A DNA stretch of 64,000 nucleotides from Cellulomonas fengjieae (GCF_018388465.1 NZ_CP074404.1:558001-622000); one strand, 5' to 3'; numbered from the stretch's first letter, positions 50,337 to 59,897 are shown. Notes: generated from the sequence alone by a model not told the origin. Program-made: numbers and translations.

Positions 50337-50775
50337 CACTGTGTGGTATCGGCTTATCAAAGCAGGATCCGAAGGTTTCCGACACCTTTTCTGGCCAGGG
50401 TACGACAACCTCTCCTAGGTCTTCACCTGCCCAGACGATCGACGTGTGGGTCCCGTCGATGATCTTCCCGGGGGTGTGCACCACCGTGAAGCCGGCGGTG
50501 CGCAGGTCTCCGGTCAACGCGTAGCGCACACCGCTGTTCTGCAGCTCCTCGGGGAGTGGGCTGGAGTCCTTGGTGACCTTCGTGTACGTAGCGGCGAGGC
50601 TCAAGCGGCCACGGTGGACCGAGAAGTCGACTTCGACGCCCACGCGCGGGGCGTTCCGGAACTGCCCGTTCCTGCCTGTGAGCTGCGTGACGTACTCGTC
50701 GTCACTGAGGCACTCGTGAGGCGGCGGCCCACATCCGCAACCTGATGGCATCGTCGCCTTGCGCTGGTCCCCCAT
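50317..50775 (-). CDS. Island cargo protein C, Cys-rich N-terminus
   Basis: 152 residues from ATG 50775; ATG 50751, with AAGG nearby, is an alternative. The N-terminus holds SGCGCGPPPHECLS, a potential metal or redox centre. The remainder looks like a single alpha/beta domain (GVEVDFSVHRGRLSLAATYTKV, then LRTAGFTVVHTPGKIIDGTH). Soluble. No family is recognised. First gene of the minus-strand pair in the island. Confidence 0.65.
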   Translation of the reverse strand: MGDQRKATMPSGCGCGPPPHECLSDDEYVTQLTGRNGQFRNAPRVGVEVDFSVHRGRLSLAATYTKVTKDSSPLPEELQNSGVRYALTGDLRTAGFTVVHTPGKIIDGTHTSIVWAGEDLGEVVVPWPEKVSETFGSCFDKPIPHSDEADDA

Positions 50776-51460
50776 GGTCGCCGAGCCTAGCCATCCACCG
50801 CGCACTCGCGTGGGCGAACTTGTTCGATGCCACGAGCCCAACCGGTCCCATGCAGGCGTGCGCCCCCGTCGAGCCAATCGCTCGTAGACCAACGCACGGC
50901 GATTGCGCCAGATCTGCAGGCGCGACCGGTCGAACTTGAGCCCGTCCGCACCCCGACCGCGGTTATGGAGACGAGCGAACGGCCGCACGTGAGAACTTTC
51001 CTTACTGACTCAAGCGCGCGGCTCCGCCGCGCGGGTCGGTCTCCAGGGCGGGGCCCCGCGCTCCGCTCGCAAGCTCGCTGCGCGCACCCCACCCCTCCGG
51101 CCGACCACCGGCACGACGAAGGCGGCTCCGGAGTCTTCTCGGAACCGCCTCGACCACGACTGCTTCCACCGCCCAGTTGCACCGTCTTGCCCGCCGGCCC
51201 CGCACCGACCGCCGAGCATCCGGCCGTCTCCGGCCCGCATCAAGGGCGCCTACGGCGTCACTGCGTGATGGCTGGCGCCACCCCTGACCCGGACCTCCGA
51301 CAGCCTCTTGTGCTCCGCTATCGGTACGACGCCTCGAACTGTTCACCCCCCGTGGAGCGCGCGCCCCCCGCGCACCCCGCTGAGCGAATGCACCCACTCG
51401 TGATGCATCCAGTGCACCCGGGACACTCGCGGCGCCAACCTCGGCCAGGTCGGGAATCTA
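50776..51460. other. Island end without intact genes
   Basis: About 690 bases. It contains a tight hairpin near 51014-51034 (GCGCGCGGC, TCC, GCCGCGCG), a second dyad near 51118-51148 (GGCGG with CCGCC arms) and fragments of open frames with no family resemblance. Such GC hairpins occur near ends of plasmid-like elements, but no replication or transfer function can be shown. Confidence 0.4.
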
Positions 51461-51507
<47 letters not shown>

Positions 51508-51510
51508 CGG

Positions 51511-51553
51511 AAACCCCGTCCGACCGGCCGCGAGGCCACGTCGGGCGGGGTTT
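51511..51553 (+). terminator. Original tRNA-Ala terminator, displaced by the island
   Basis: AAACCCCGTCCGAC pairs with GTCGGGCGGGGTTT (one T-G wobble) around an inner GGCC/GGCC hairpin, followed by TTTCG. It now lies four bases after attR. In the empty site it would follow the tRNA directly. Confidence 0.8.
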
Positions 51554-51697
51554 CGTCGTTCTCAGGGCGACCGGCCCCGTCCCGTGACGCCTGGACCGAC
51601 AGGCCCGACGGCGGATGCGCGGTGTCCATCGGTCGGTTGACACGGTGTCGTCCGCTCGGGTCTGCCCGGCGCGCCACGCCGGGTCGACGGTGGAGTC

Positions 51698-52528
51698 ATG
51701 AACGCAATCGAGGTGCACGGGCTGCACAAGACGTATGACGGACGCGCGGTGGTGGCGGGGATCGACCTGACCGTCGCCCAGGGTGAGGTCTTCGCCCTCC
51801 TCGGCCCCAACGGTGCCGGGAAGACGACGACCATCGAGATTCTCGAGGGACACCGCCCGCGGGACGGGGGTGCGGTCAGCGTGCTGGGCCGAGACCCCGG
51901 GCAGGCGGACAGGTGGTGGCGGTCCCGGGTGGGGATCGTCCTGCAGCAGATCGGCGACGCGGGCGACCTGACCGTCGGGGAGAGCGTGCGGCAGTTCACG
52001 CGCTTCTACCCCGACCCGGCGGACCCTGACGAGCTGCTCGAGCTGTGTGGTCTGACCGCGCAGCGCAGCGCCCGGGTGGCGACGCTCTCCGGGGGCCAGC
52101 GGCGTCGCCTGGACGTCGCGCTCGGCCTGGTCGGCAACCCGGAGCTGCTCTTCCTGGACGAGCCGACCACGGGCTTCGACCCCGAGGCCCGCCGGCAGTT
52201 CTGGGGTGTGATCCGCACGCTCGCGTCCCGCGGCCTGACCGTCGTCCTGACCACCCACTACCTCGAGGAGGCGGAGGTCCTGGCGGACCGGCTCGCTGTC
52301 CTCGTGGCGGGTCGGATCGTGGCGGAGGGCACCCCGGGCACCCTGGGCGGCCGGGATCGCGAGCTCGCCCTGGTGACCTGGAACGACGCCTCCGGGGAGC
52401 ACCGGGTGCGCACGCCGGACCCGAGCCGGGAGCTCGGAGCACTGGCCGGAGCCCAGGTCACGGACCTGCGGGTGAACCGGCCCAGCCTGGAGGAGATCTA
52501 CCTCGACCTGATCGGAGCCCGGCCATGA
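51698..52528 (+). CDS. ABC transporter ATP-binding protein (DrrA-type)
   Basis: 276 residues from ATG 51698. Walker A LLGPNGAGKTTT, signature LSGGQRRRLDVALGL, Walker B LLFLDEPTTGFDPEARR and the switch His in VVLTTHYLEEA are all present. A C-terminal region of 80 residues follows, as in DrrA-like drug exporters. The next gene, a type-2 permease, overlaps by 4 bases. A TTGACA at 51637-51642 lies within the dyad GACACGGTGTC, a possible regulated promoter. Substrate unknown; cell-envelope-active compounds are likely. Confidence 0.9.
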   Translation: MNAIEVHGLHKTYDGRAVVAGIDLTVAQGEVFALLGPNGAGKTTTIEILEGHRPRDGGAVSVLGRDPGQADRWWRSRVGIVLQQIGDAGDLTVGESVRQFTRFYPDPADPDELLELCGLTAQRSARVATLSGGQRRRLDVALGLVGNPELLFLDEPTTGFDPEARRQFWGVIRTLASRGLTVVLTTHYLEEAEVLADRLAVLVAGRIVAEGTPGTLGGRDRELALVTWNDASGEHRVRTPDPSRELGALAGAQVTDLRVNRPSLEEIYLDLIGARP

Positions 52529-53355
52529 CCACGATGACGACCACGACCACGACGCGCCTCCCCGGGAACGTGTCCATGGGCCTCGCCCGCGGGCGGGTCG
52601 AGATCCTGCAGTTCTTCCGGCAACGTGACGCGGTGGTCTTCACGTTCGCGTTCCCGGCGTTCCTGATGGCCATGCTCGGGCTGATCTTCACCGAGCCGCA
52701 CCCGGGGACACCGGTCAGCCTGCGGCTGGTCCTCGCGGCGAGCATCATCGCCTACGGCATCGTCTCGACGGCCTTCATGAGTACCGGGATCGGCGTCGCG
52801 GTGGACCGGGACGACGGCACGCTCAAGCGGCTGCGCGGCACGCCCGTGACCGCCACCGCCTACCTGCTGGGCAAGCTCATGCTCGTGGTGGTGGTGACTC
52901 TCGGAGAGGTGGCGCTGCTCCTGACCGTGGCGGTGCTCGCCTTCGGCCTCGAGCTGCCGACCGACCCCGGCCGGTGGGCGACCTTCGCCTGGCTGCTCGT
53001 GCTGTCGACGACCAGCTGCACCCTGCTCGGCATCGGGTTCAGTGCACTGGCCCGCTCGGCGCGCAGCGCGACCGCGGTGATGAACGTCCCGGCAGTCGCC
53101 CTCGGCTTCGTCTCGGGCATCTTCGTGCACATCCTCGCGCTGCCGGACGCGATGGTGACGGTCGCCTCGTTCTTCCCGCTGAAGTGGATGGGCCAGGGCT
53201 TCCGGGCGGTGTTCCTGCCTGACACGATGGCGGCGTTCGAGAGGGCGCGGTCGTGGGAGCTCGGACGGGTCGCGATCGTCCTCGGAGTCTGGACCGTGAT
53301 GGGACTGGCGCTATGCCTGGCAACGTTCCGCTGGCGCGAACGTCGTCGCGGCTGA
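52525..53355 (+). CDS. ABC-2 type permease
   Basis: 276 residues, ATG overlapping the ATPase stop. Six hydrophobic segments are seen, with the family pattern of a first helix (VVFTFAFPAFLMAMLGLIFTE), GIGVAVDRDDGTLKRLRGTP before helix three, and an LGIGFSALARSARSATAV loop. It forms the membrane part of the exporter with the ATPase upstream. The kinase gene starts 43 bases inside its 3' end. Confidence 0.88.
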   Translation: MTTMTTTTTTRLPGNVSMGLARGRVEILQFFRQRDAVVFTFAFPAFLMAMLGLIFTEPHPGTPVSLRLVLAASIIAYGIVSTAFMSTGIGVAVDRDDGTLKRLRGTPVTATAYLLGKLMLVVVVTLGEVALLLTVAVLAFGLELPTDPGRWATFAWLLVLSTTSCTLLGIGFSALARSARSATAVMNVPAVALGFVSGIFVHILALPDAMVTVASFFPLKWMGQGFRAVFLPDTMAAFERARSWELGRVAIVLGVWTVMGLALCLATFRWRERRRG

Positions 53356-54536
53356 GCGGTGCCGGCAGTCCCGACGCGCTGCACGACGCGCGTCGGGACT
53401 GGTTCTGGCTCTGGGACCTCTACTACGTCCTGGTGTGCGCGGTCGTCTCCCTGCTCGTCGTGCACGCAGCCCGCACGCCGTCCGACGCGATCCTCACCTG
53501 CGGGTGCATCCTGGCCCTGCTCGCCTGGTACGCGCTCGTCGGTCGCCCGGCCATCCTGGCGGGGGACCAGGGGTCGCGTGGCGTCGTGTTCGTGATCGGC
53601 CTGGTCCTGATCCTGGGGCTGGCCGTGTGGGTCGTGCCGATGAGCGCGTACCTGCTCTTCGTGGCCTGTCCCATGGCGTTCATGGCGCTCCCGCTGGTGT
53701 GGGCCCTGGTGGCCGTCGTGGTGCTCAACGCCATCCCTGTGGCGGCTGCACAGCTGCAGTCGAGCGACGGCGCGCGTGCCCCGCTGTCCACCGCCGCGCT
53801 GGCGCTCGGCTTCACCGTCCTGGCGGGGACCTACCTCGACCGGACCATCAGGACCAACCACGAGCGCGCCCGGCTGATCGCGGAGCTGCAGGAACGCCGC
53901 CAGGAGGTCGAACGGCTGTCCCGGGAGGCGGGCGCCGCGGCCGAGCGGGCTCGACTGGCCGGGGAGATCCACGACACCCTGGCCCAGGGCTTCGCCTCCG
54001 TCGTCACCCTGACCCAGGCGGCGCTCGGCGCGATGGACCGGGAGCCGCAGCGCGCGCAGGAGCACCTCGACCTCGTGCTGCGCACGGCGCGCGAGAACCT
54101 CACCGAGGCGCGGGCGCTGGTCGCGGGGAGGTCGCCCGCCGCGCTCGAGGACGGGACGCTCTCGGACGCGATCGACCGCCTGGTCGACGGACTGTCCGCC
54201 GCGACCGGCAGCACGGTCGGCTGGGAGACCAGCGGAAGCGCTCGCACGCTGCCGCTGCCGGTCGAGGTCCTCCTGCTGCGCACGGCCCAGGAGGCCATGA
54301 CGAACATCCGTCGCCACGCCGGTGCGCGCCACGTCCAGGTCCGGCTCCGGTACGACGAGTCGAGCGTCACGCTCGTCGTGGCCGACGACGGCCGCGGCTT
54401 CGACGAGACCGCCGACGACCGCCAGGGCTACGGGCTTGAGGGCATGGCCGCCCGGGCGACGCAGCTGGGCGCCGACCTGACCATCCGGTCGAGCCGCGGA
54501 GCGGGTACGAGCGTCACCCTGGAGGTGCCCGCGTGA
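53313..54536 (+). CDS. Sensor histidine kinase, NarL/DesK class
   Basis: 407 residues from ATG 53313; other starts upstream lie inside the permease gene. Five hydrophobic helices form the sensor (LYYVLVCAVVSLLVVHA to TAALALGFTVLAGTYL). After a coiled coil, RLAGEIHDTLAQGFASVV is the HisKA_3 site with the phosphorylated His, and NIRRHAGARHVQV plus VADDGRGF form the ATPase. Co-transcribed with the ABC exporter and the response regulator, it probably senses the exporter's substrate or membrane damage, as in LiaSR-like systems. Confidence 0.9.
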   Translation: MPGNVPLARTSSRLSGAGSPDALHDARRDWFWLWDLYYVLVCAVVSLLVVHAARTPSDAILTCGCILALLAWYALVGRPAILAGDQGSRGVVFVIGLVLILGLAVWVVPMSAYLLFVACPMAFMALPLVWALVAVVVLNAIPVAAAQLQSSDGARAPLSTAALALGFTVLAGTYLDRTIRTNHERARLIAELQERRQEVERLSREAGAAAERARLAGEIHDTLAQGFASVVTLTQAALGAMDREPQRAQEHLDLVLRTARENLTEARALVAGRSPAALEDGTLSDAIDRLVDGLSAATGSTVGWETSGSARTLPLPVEVLLLRTAQEAMTNIRRHAGARHVQVRLRYDESSVTLVVADDGRGFDETADDRQGYGLEGMAARATQLGADLTIRSSRGAGTSVTLEVPA

Positions 54537-55168
54537 TCACGGTGATGCTGGTGGATGACCATCCCGTCGTCCGTGCCGGGCTGCGGGGGATGCTCGAGGT
54601 GGAGGCCGACATCACGGTGGTGGCGGAGGCGGGCTCCGGTGCCGAAGCCCTCGCCCTGGCGACGATCCACCGTCCCCAGCTGGTCCTCATGGACCTGCGG
54701 ATGCCGGGCGGGGACGGTGTCGAGGCCACCCGGGCGCTCCGGGAGACGCTGCCCGAGATCGCGGTGGTGATGCTGACGACCTACGACGACGACGCCGAGA
54801 TCCTGCGGGCGGTCGCCGCCGGCGCTGCGGGCTACCTCCTCAAGGACGCGACCAGCGACGAGCTCGCTGAGGCGGTGCGTGCGGCGAGCCGCGGCGAGAC
54901 CGTGCTGGCCCGCGCGGTCGCGGGCCGACTGGTCCGACAGGTGCGGGAGCCGCCGGCGACCACCACGCTGTCGGCCCGCGAGCTCGAGGTGCTGCGGCAC
55001 GTCGCCGCCGGCGCGACCAACGCCGAGGTCGGCCGGGCGCTGTTCATCAGCGAGGCCACCGTGAAGACCCACCTCGTGCGCATCTTCGGCAAGCTCGAGG
55101 TGACCGACCGGACCGCCGCCGTCACCACGGCGATGGCCCGGGGCCTGCTCACGCCCGGCGCCGGGTGA
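54533..55168 (+). CDS. LuxR/NarL-family response regulator
   Basis: 211 residues from GTG 54533, overlapping the kinase stop by 4 bases. The receiver has DDHPVVRAGL, the phosphorylated Asp in LVLMDLRMPG, and Lys in YLLKDATSDEL. The C-terminal HTH is LSARELEVLRHVAAGATNAEVGRALFISEATVKTHLVRIFGKL. Likely activates the exporter genes in response to its partner kinase. Confidence 0.94.
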   Translation: MITVMLVDDHPVVRAGLRGMLEVEADITVVAEAGSGAEALALATIHRPQLVLMDLRMPGGDGVEATRALRETLPEIAVVMLTTYDDDAEILRAVAAGAAGYLLKDATSDELAEAVRAASRGETVLARAVAGRLVRQVREPPATTTLSARELEVLRHVAAGATNAEVGRALFISEATVKTHLVRIFGKLEVTDRTAAVTTAMARGLLTPGAG

Positions 55169-55186
55169 GTGCCCGCCGAACCGCAC

Positions 55187-55214
55187 GAAGGCGGCCCCCT
55201 CAGGGGCCGCCTTC
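55187..55214. terminator. Bidirectional terminator
   Basis: A perfect 12-bp stem, GAAGGCGGCCCC and GGGGCCGCCTTC with loop CTCA, placed between the convergent response-regulator and GlsB-like genes. Confidence 0.85.
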
Positions 55215-55232
55215 GTCATCCGCGCGGGGGTC

Positions 55233-55511
55233 TCAGAGGATGCTGCTGCGGCGGCGGCCGCGGCTGCCGGAGACCGCGGCCACGCCGATCGCGGCCAGCA
55301 CCACCTGGAAGAGCAGCTCGATCCAGTCGACGCCGGCCGTGTCCTGCACACCGACCAGGCTTGCCAGGTACGTGCCGATGAGGGCGGCGACGATACCGAT
55401 CACGATCGTCAGGAGCAGCGAGATGCGCTGACGGCCACGCACGAGCAGACGGCCGAGGATACCGATCACGGCACCGATGATGATCGCGGAGATGATGCCT
55501 TCGGGTGTCAT
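55233..55511 (-). CDS. GlsB/YeaQ/YmgE-family membrane protein
   Basis: 92 residues from ATG 55511, with an AAGGAG site ahead. Three hydrophobic helices: GIISAIIIGAVIGILGRLLV, ISLLLTIVIGIVAALIGTYLASL and WIELLFQVVLAAIGVAAVSG. The GxxxGxxGR pattern near the start is that of transglycosylase-associated (GlsB) stress proteins. The C-terminus is a short Arg-rich tail. Confidence 0.88.
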   Translation of the reverse strand: MTPEGIISAIIIGAVIGILGRLLVRGRQRISLLLTIVIGIVAALIGTYLASLVGVQDTAGVDWIELLFQVVLAAIGVAAVSGSRGRRRSSIL

Positions 55512-55611
55512 GTGGAACTCCTTGCGTACGAGGGGTTCTAACGGGGACGACGAGAGAATCTAGGGGCGTTTGTCCGGATTCGCTCGCTGAGGGCGATGGC
55601 ACACTGACGCG

Positions 55612-56613
55612 GTGTCCCGTGACAGGCCCCTGGCCGACGATCCGCCGAGCCTGTGGAGCCGGGCACGTTCCTGGGTCGACCCGCTGGTCGTGATCATCCT
55701 CTCGGCCCTGGTGCTGGGACTGGTGCTGCCCGCACGGGGAACCGTCGCCGACGTCCTCGACGTGGCCCGCCCGGCCGCGATCGTCGTCCTGTTCTTCCTG
55801 TACGGCGCGCGCATGGCCACCGGCGAGGTGTGGGCCGGTCTGCGCAGCTGGCGGCTGCAGGGCTCGATGCTCGCCGCCACCTACGTGGCCTTCCCGGTGC
55901 TCGGGCTCCTGGTCCAGCTGCTGCCGGACGCCGTCGTCTCCGCCGAGCTCAAGACCGGCCTGCTCTACCTGTCGCTGCTGCCCTCGACGGTCCAGGCGTC
56001 TGTCGTGTTCACGTCGGTCGCGCGCGGCAACGTCGCGGGGGCGATCACGGGGGCCACGATCTCCAACGTCGTCGGCATCGTGCTCACGCCCCTGCTGGTC
56101 GGCGTCCTCATGGTGCGGACGTCCGGGCAGGCGGGCGGGAACCTCGGCGGCATCCTGCTGCAGCTGCTCCTGCCCTTCGCGGCGGGGCAGCTGGTGCAGC
56201 GCTGGATCGGGCCGTGGCTGCGCGCGCACGCGCACCTCACCCGGATCACCGACCGCGGCGCGCTCGTCCTCATCGCGTACACGTCGGTGAGCGAGGCCAC
56301 CGTGTCGGGGGCCTGGGCGCACGTCACCTGGGTCGCCCTGGTCGCCCTCCTCGTGGTCTGCGCGGCCATGCTCGCCACGATGCTGGCGCTGACGTGGAGC
56401 GGTGGCGCGCGGCTCGGCCTCCCGCGTGGCGACCGCATCGCCCTGCTCATGTGCGGGTCCAAGAAGAGCCTGGCGACCGGCCTGCCGATGGCCGCCGTCC
56501 TGTTCACGCCGGCGCTCGCCGCGAGCGTCGCCCTGCCGGTCATCGTGTTCCACCAGCTCCAGCTGGCAACCTGCGCGGTCATTGCGCGCCGGCTGGCGGC
56601 GCAGGGCGAGTAG
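55612..56613 (+). CDS. Bile acid:sodium symporter-like transporter
   Basis: 333 residues from GTG 55612; CACACT six bases upstream suggests a leaderless mRNA. About ten hydrophobic helices. SLLPSTVQASVVFTSVARGNVAGAITGATISN in the middle and MCGSKKSLATGLPMAAVLF near the end mark the SBF-like family (PF13593 type), related to sodium-dependent anion symporters. Substrate unknown. The gene stands alone before the GH20 gene. Confidence 0.87.
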   Translation: MSRDRPLADDPPSLWSRARSWVDPLVVIILSALVLGLVLPARGTVADVLDVARPAAIVVLFFLYGARMATGEVWAGLRSWRLQGSMLAATYVAFPVLGLLVQLLPDAVVSAELKTGLLYLSLLPSTVQASVVFTSVARGNVAGAITGATISNVVGIVLTPLLVGVLMVRTSGQAGGNLGGILLQLLLPFAAGQLVQRWIGPWLRAHAHLTRITDRGALVLIAYTSVSEATVSGAWAHVTWVALVALLVVCAAMLATMLALTWSGGARLGLPRGDRIALLMCGSKKSLATGLPMAAVLFTPALAASVALPVIVFHQLQLATCAVIARRLAAQGE

Positions 56614-56653
56614 CGTCTGGCCGGAACGATTCGACCGCAACCGAAGGATCACA

Positions 56654-58120
56654 GTGCCCGACGCCCTCGCCGTCATCCCGCGGCCTGCCCTGCTCGAGCG
56701 GACCGGCGAGGCGCCGTTCGTGGTGACCCGCGCCACGACCGTGGTCGTCGACGAGCGGCCGGACCTCATCGGCCTGGCGGTGCTCGTGGCGGACGTGCTG
56801 GGTCGCGTCGGCGGGATACCCGTCGAGGTGAGGTACTCCGAGGCCGGCGCCACGGACATCGTGCGGTTGCGGCTCGTCGAGACCCTCCCGCCGGGGGACG
56901 AGGTCTACCGCGTGCTGACGCGCAGCGGGCGCATCGACGTCGAGGCGCGCACCCTGGCGGGGCTGGTCCGCGCGCTGGTCACGCTCCGCCAGCTGATCGT
57001 GGTCGCGCCCAGCGGTGAGCTCCGTGTCCCCGCCGTGCGCATCGAGGATGCGCCCCGGTACGCGTGGCGCGGGCTGTCGGTCGACGTGGCGCGGCACTTC
57101 GTGCCCATGGACGACCTCAAGGTCGTCATCGGCCTCATGGCGCACTACAAGCTGAACGTGCTGCACCTGCACCTCACCGACGACCAGGGCTGGCGGCTCG
57201 ACCTGCCGTCCCGGCCGCTGCTGACCAGGCTGTCCAGCGCGACCTCCGTCGGGGGTGACCCGGGTGGCTCGTACTCGGCGGCCGACTTCGCCGACCTCGT
57301 CGGGTTCGCGGCCGCGCGGGGGATGCGCGTCGTGCCGGAGATCGACGTCCCCGGCCACGTCAACGCGGCCACGCACGCCTACGGCGAGCTGAACCCGTCG
57401 GGCGAGCCGACCGACACCTACACCGGCATCGAGGTCGGGTTCAGCCGGCTGCACGCGGACCTGCCGGCCACGCACGCGTTCCTGGCGGACGTGTTCGCCG
57501 ACGTCGCCGCGATGACGCCCGGCGAGTACGTGCACATCGGTGGCGACGAGGTGCTGACGATGGCCCCCGACGAGTACGCCACGCTGGTCGGGGCCGCCTC
57601 GGCCGCCGTCCGCGCGGCGGGCAAGAAGGTGGTCGGCTGGCAGGAGATCGCGCACACGCCGCTCGAGCCGGGCACCGTCGTGCAGTACTGGGACGCGCGG
57701 GAGGATCCTGCGCCGTTCGCCGCCGCCGCACGGGCCGGGGCGCTGTTCCTGATGTCCCCGGCGCCCAAGGCGTACCTCGACATGAAGTACGACGCGAGCA
57801 CCGAGCTGGGCCTCGAGTGGGCCGGGCACATCGAGCTGCGCGACGCCTACGACTGGGACCCCGCCACGCTGATCGAGGGGGTGGCGGAGGACTCGGTGAT
57901 CGGCGTCGAGGCGGCCATCTGGACCGAGACGCTGCGCGACCTGCCCGCCCTCGCCCAGATGCTGCTGCCGCGCCTGGCCGCGATCGCCGAGGTCGCGTGG
58001 TCGGCGCCCGAGCAGCGCGACTGGGAGGACTTCCGCACCCGGGTCGCCGCGCACGCCCCGTTCTGGGACCGGATCGCCCTGCCGTGGCACGCGAGCCCGC
58101 AGGTCGACTGGCCGCGCTGA
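56654..58120 (+). CDS. Beta-N-acetylhexosaminidase, GH20
   Basis: 488 residues from GTG 56654 with GAAGGA ahead. The N-terminal 130 residues match the GH20b-type domain. The barrel begins YAWRGLSVDVARHFVP, NVLHLHLTDDQGWRLDLPS. YVHIGGDEVL holds the catalytic Asp-Glu pair. No signal peptide is visible, so it probably acts in the cytoplasm on GlcNAc disaccharides from chitin or cell-wall recycling. Confidence 0.92.
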   Translation: MPDALAVIPRPALLERTGEAPFVVTRATTVVVDERPDLIGLAVLVADVLGRVGGIPVEVRYSEAGATDIVRLRLVETLPPGDEVYRVLTRSGRIDVEARTLAGLVRALVTLRQLIVVAPSGELRVPAVRIEDAPRYAWRGLSVDVARHFVPMDDLKVVIGLMAHYKLNVLHLHLTDDQGWRLDLPSRPLLTRLSSATSVGGDPGGSYSAADFADLVGFAAARGMRVVPEIDVPGHVNAATHAYGELNPSGEPTDTYTGIEVGFSRLHADLPATHAFLADVFADVAAMTPGEYVHIGGDEVLTMAPDEYATLVGAASAAVRAAGKKVVGWQEIAHTPLEPGTVVQYWDAREDPAPFAAAARAGALFLMSPAPKAYLDMKYDASTELGLEWAGHIELRDAYDWDPATLIEGVAEDSVIGVEAAIWTETLRDLPALAQMLLPRLAAIAEVAWSAPEQRDWEDFRTRVAAHAPFWDRIALPWHASPQVDWPR

Positions 58121-58124
58121 CGCC

Positions 58125-59897
58125 TCAGACCCAGGTCCGCAGCCACATGTGCGCGTGCCAGAAGTCGTAGGGGACCACCCATCCCGTCCAGATCGGGTAG
58201 AAGAACGCGCTGACCGCCACGATGAGCGCTACGAGGACGCCGCAGCCGATGATCGCCGCGCGGCGGCCCCGCGGTTCCAGGTCCTTCGGGCCGACCACCA
58301 GGCCGATCACGTAGACCAGCGTGAGCACGACCCACGGCGTGAACGCGATCGAGTAGAACGCGAAGATCGTGCGGTGGGCGTAGACGAACCACGGCAGCCA
58401 GCCGGCGACGATGCCGGACAGCACGGCGCCGGCGCGCCAGTCGCGGTACCGGAGCAGCCAGACGGCCGCGACGATGACGGCGGCGGCCGCGCACCACCAC
58501 AGGACGGGGTTGCCGAGCGAGACGATGGCCTGCGAGCAGCTGGCGGCGCCGCACGCGTCCTGCGCGGCCTGGCCGGTCAGCTCGGAGACCTCCTTCGGGT
58601 AGAAGAAGGACGTCGGGCGCCACTGCACGATCCAGCCCAGCGGGTGCGCCGCGTAGGAGTGCGGCGTCTCGAGGCCGTTGTGGAAGGACCACATGTCCTG
58701 GTGGTACTTCCAGAACGAGCGCAGCGCCGGCGGCAGCCACTGGACGCCCTGGTCCGGGTTCTGCTCCGCCCACAGCCGCCCGTGCGCCTCGGAGTGCGTG
58801 AACCACGACCACCACGAGGCGACGTAGACGACGACCGCGATGCCGACCATCGAGACGCCCGCGACGACACCGTCCTTGAGGATCCCCGCGCGCCACCAGT
58901 GCCGGACACCGACGCTGCGCCGCGCGGTCAGGTCCCAGGCGACGCTGAGCAGCCCGAACACCGCGAGGAAGTACATCGCCGACCACTTGGTGCCCAGTGC
59001 GAGCCCGAGCAGCACGGCCGCGGCGAGCCGCCACCACCGCACGCCCAGCCCGGGACCGTCGCCGAGCTCGTGACCTGCGGCGAGGAGCCGGGCGGCCCGG
59101 TCGGCCAGCCGTCGTCGCGCCTGGTCGCGGTCGAGGAGGAGCGCGCCGAACGCCGCGAGGACGAAGAACATGAGGAACGGGTCCAGCAGGCTGATCCGCG
59201 ACATCACGATGGCCTGGCCGTCCACCGCCATGAGCAGCCCTGCCAGCGTGCCCAGAGCGGTCGAGGCGAACAGGCGCCGGCCGATGCGTGCGACCATCAG
59301 CACCGCCAGGACCCCGCAGACGGCGGCCGCCAGCCGCCACGCCGCCGAGCTCCCGACGCCGCCGCCGAGCTGGATCCCGAGCGCGATCAGCCACTTGCCC
59401 ACCTGCGGGTGCACCACGTAGGAGCCGGTCGTCGTCAGCCCACTGGTGTCGCCCGCCTCGAAGGCGGGGTTCGGCTCGTCCCCCCAGGTCGCCTCGTAGC
59501 CGTTGACCAGCAGGGAGAACGCGTCCTTGACGTAGTACGTCTCGTCGAACACGAGCTTGTGCGGGCGGCCGAGGTCCCAGAACCGCAGCACGGCGGCGAG
59601 CACCGTGACCGCGAGGGGCCACAGCCAGCCCAGGAGCCGGGCGCGGGGCGTCGCGTCGAGCGCGAGCGCGTCGTCACCGAGCAGCCGCCCCAGCAGCCGT
59701 CGGCGCAGCCGGTCCACCGACTCCAGGGGGCCGATGACCGCGCGCGGCTCGCCGTCGGGGACGGCCTCGTCGGTGCCCTCGACGACGAGCGTCCTGCCGG
59801 CGGGGGCGGGACGGGCGGTCTCGTCCGCGCTCGGGGAGGGGGCCGCTCCGCCCTGCCGATCGGCCGGGGTCGAGGCGTCGTCGTCGGTGGGCGGCAC
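58125..59897 (-). CDS. pmt: Protein O-mannosyltransferase
   Basis: 590 residues from GTG 59897; TACGAT six bases before indicates a leaderless mRNA. A disordered N-terminus of 65 residues precedes a GT39-type membrane enzyme with about ten helices. FDETYYVKDAFSL carries the conserved Asp-Glu of the first loop, and HPQVGKWLIALGIQ and PLGWIVQWRPTSFFY are typical. It transfers mannose from polyprenyl-phosphate-mannose to Ser/Thr of secreted proteins. It is divergent from rsmI, a conserved actinobacterial pair. Confidence 0.93.
   Translation of the reverse strand: MPPTDDDASTPADRQGGAAPSPSADETARPAPAGRTLVVEGTDEAVPDGEPRAVIGPLESVDRLRRRLLGRLLGDDALALDATPRARLLGWLWPLAVTVLAAVLRFWDLGRPHKLVFDETYYVKDAFSLLVNGYEATWGDEPNPAFEAGDTSGLTTTGSYVVHPQVGKWLIALGIQLGGGVGSSAAWRLAAAVCGVLAVLMVARIGRRLFASTALGTLAGLLMAVDGQAIVMSRISLLDPFLMFFVLAAFGALLLDRDQARRRLADRAARLLAAGHELGDGPGLGVRWWRLAAAVLLGLALGTKWSAMYFLAVFGLLSVAWDLTARRSVGVRHWWRAGILKDGVVAGVSMVGIAVVVYVASWWSWFTHSEAHGRLWAEQNPDQGVQWLPPALRSFWKYHQDMWSFHNGLETPHSYAAHPLGWIVQWRPTSFFYPKEVSELTGQAAQDACGAASCSQAIVSLGNPVLWWCAAAAVIVAAVWLLRYRDWRAGAVLSGIVAGWLPWFVYAHRTIFAFYSIAFTPWVVLTLVYVIGLVVGPKDLEPRGRRAAIIGCGVLVALIVAVSAFFYPIWTGWVVPYDFWHAHMWLRTWV

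Noticed and set aside
49305..50462. A 385-codon plus-strand frame in the island
   Set aside because: It lies opposite two overlapping minus-strand genes that have more protein-like composition, and no ribosome site precedes it.
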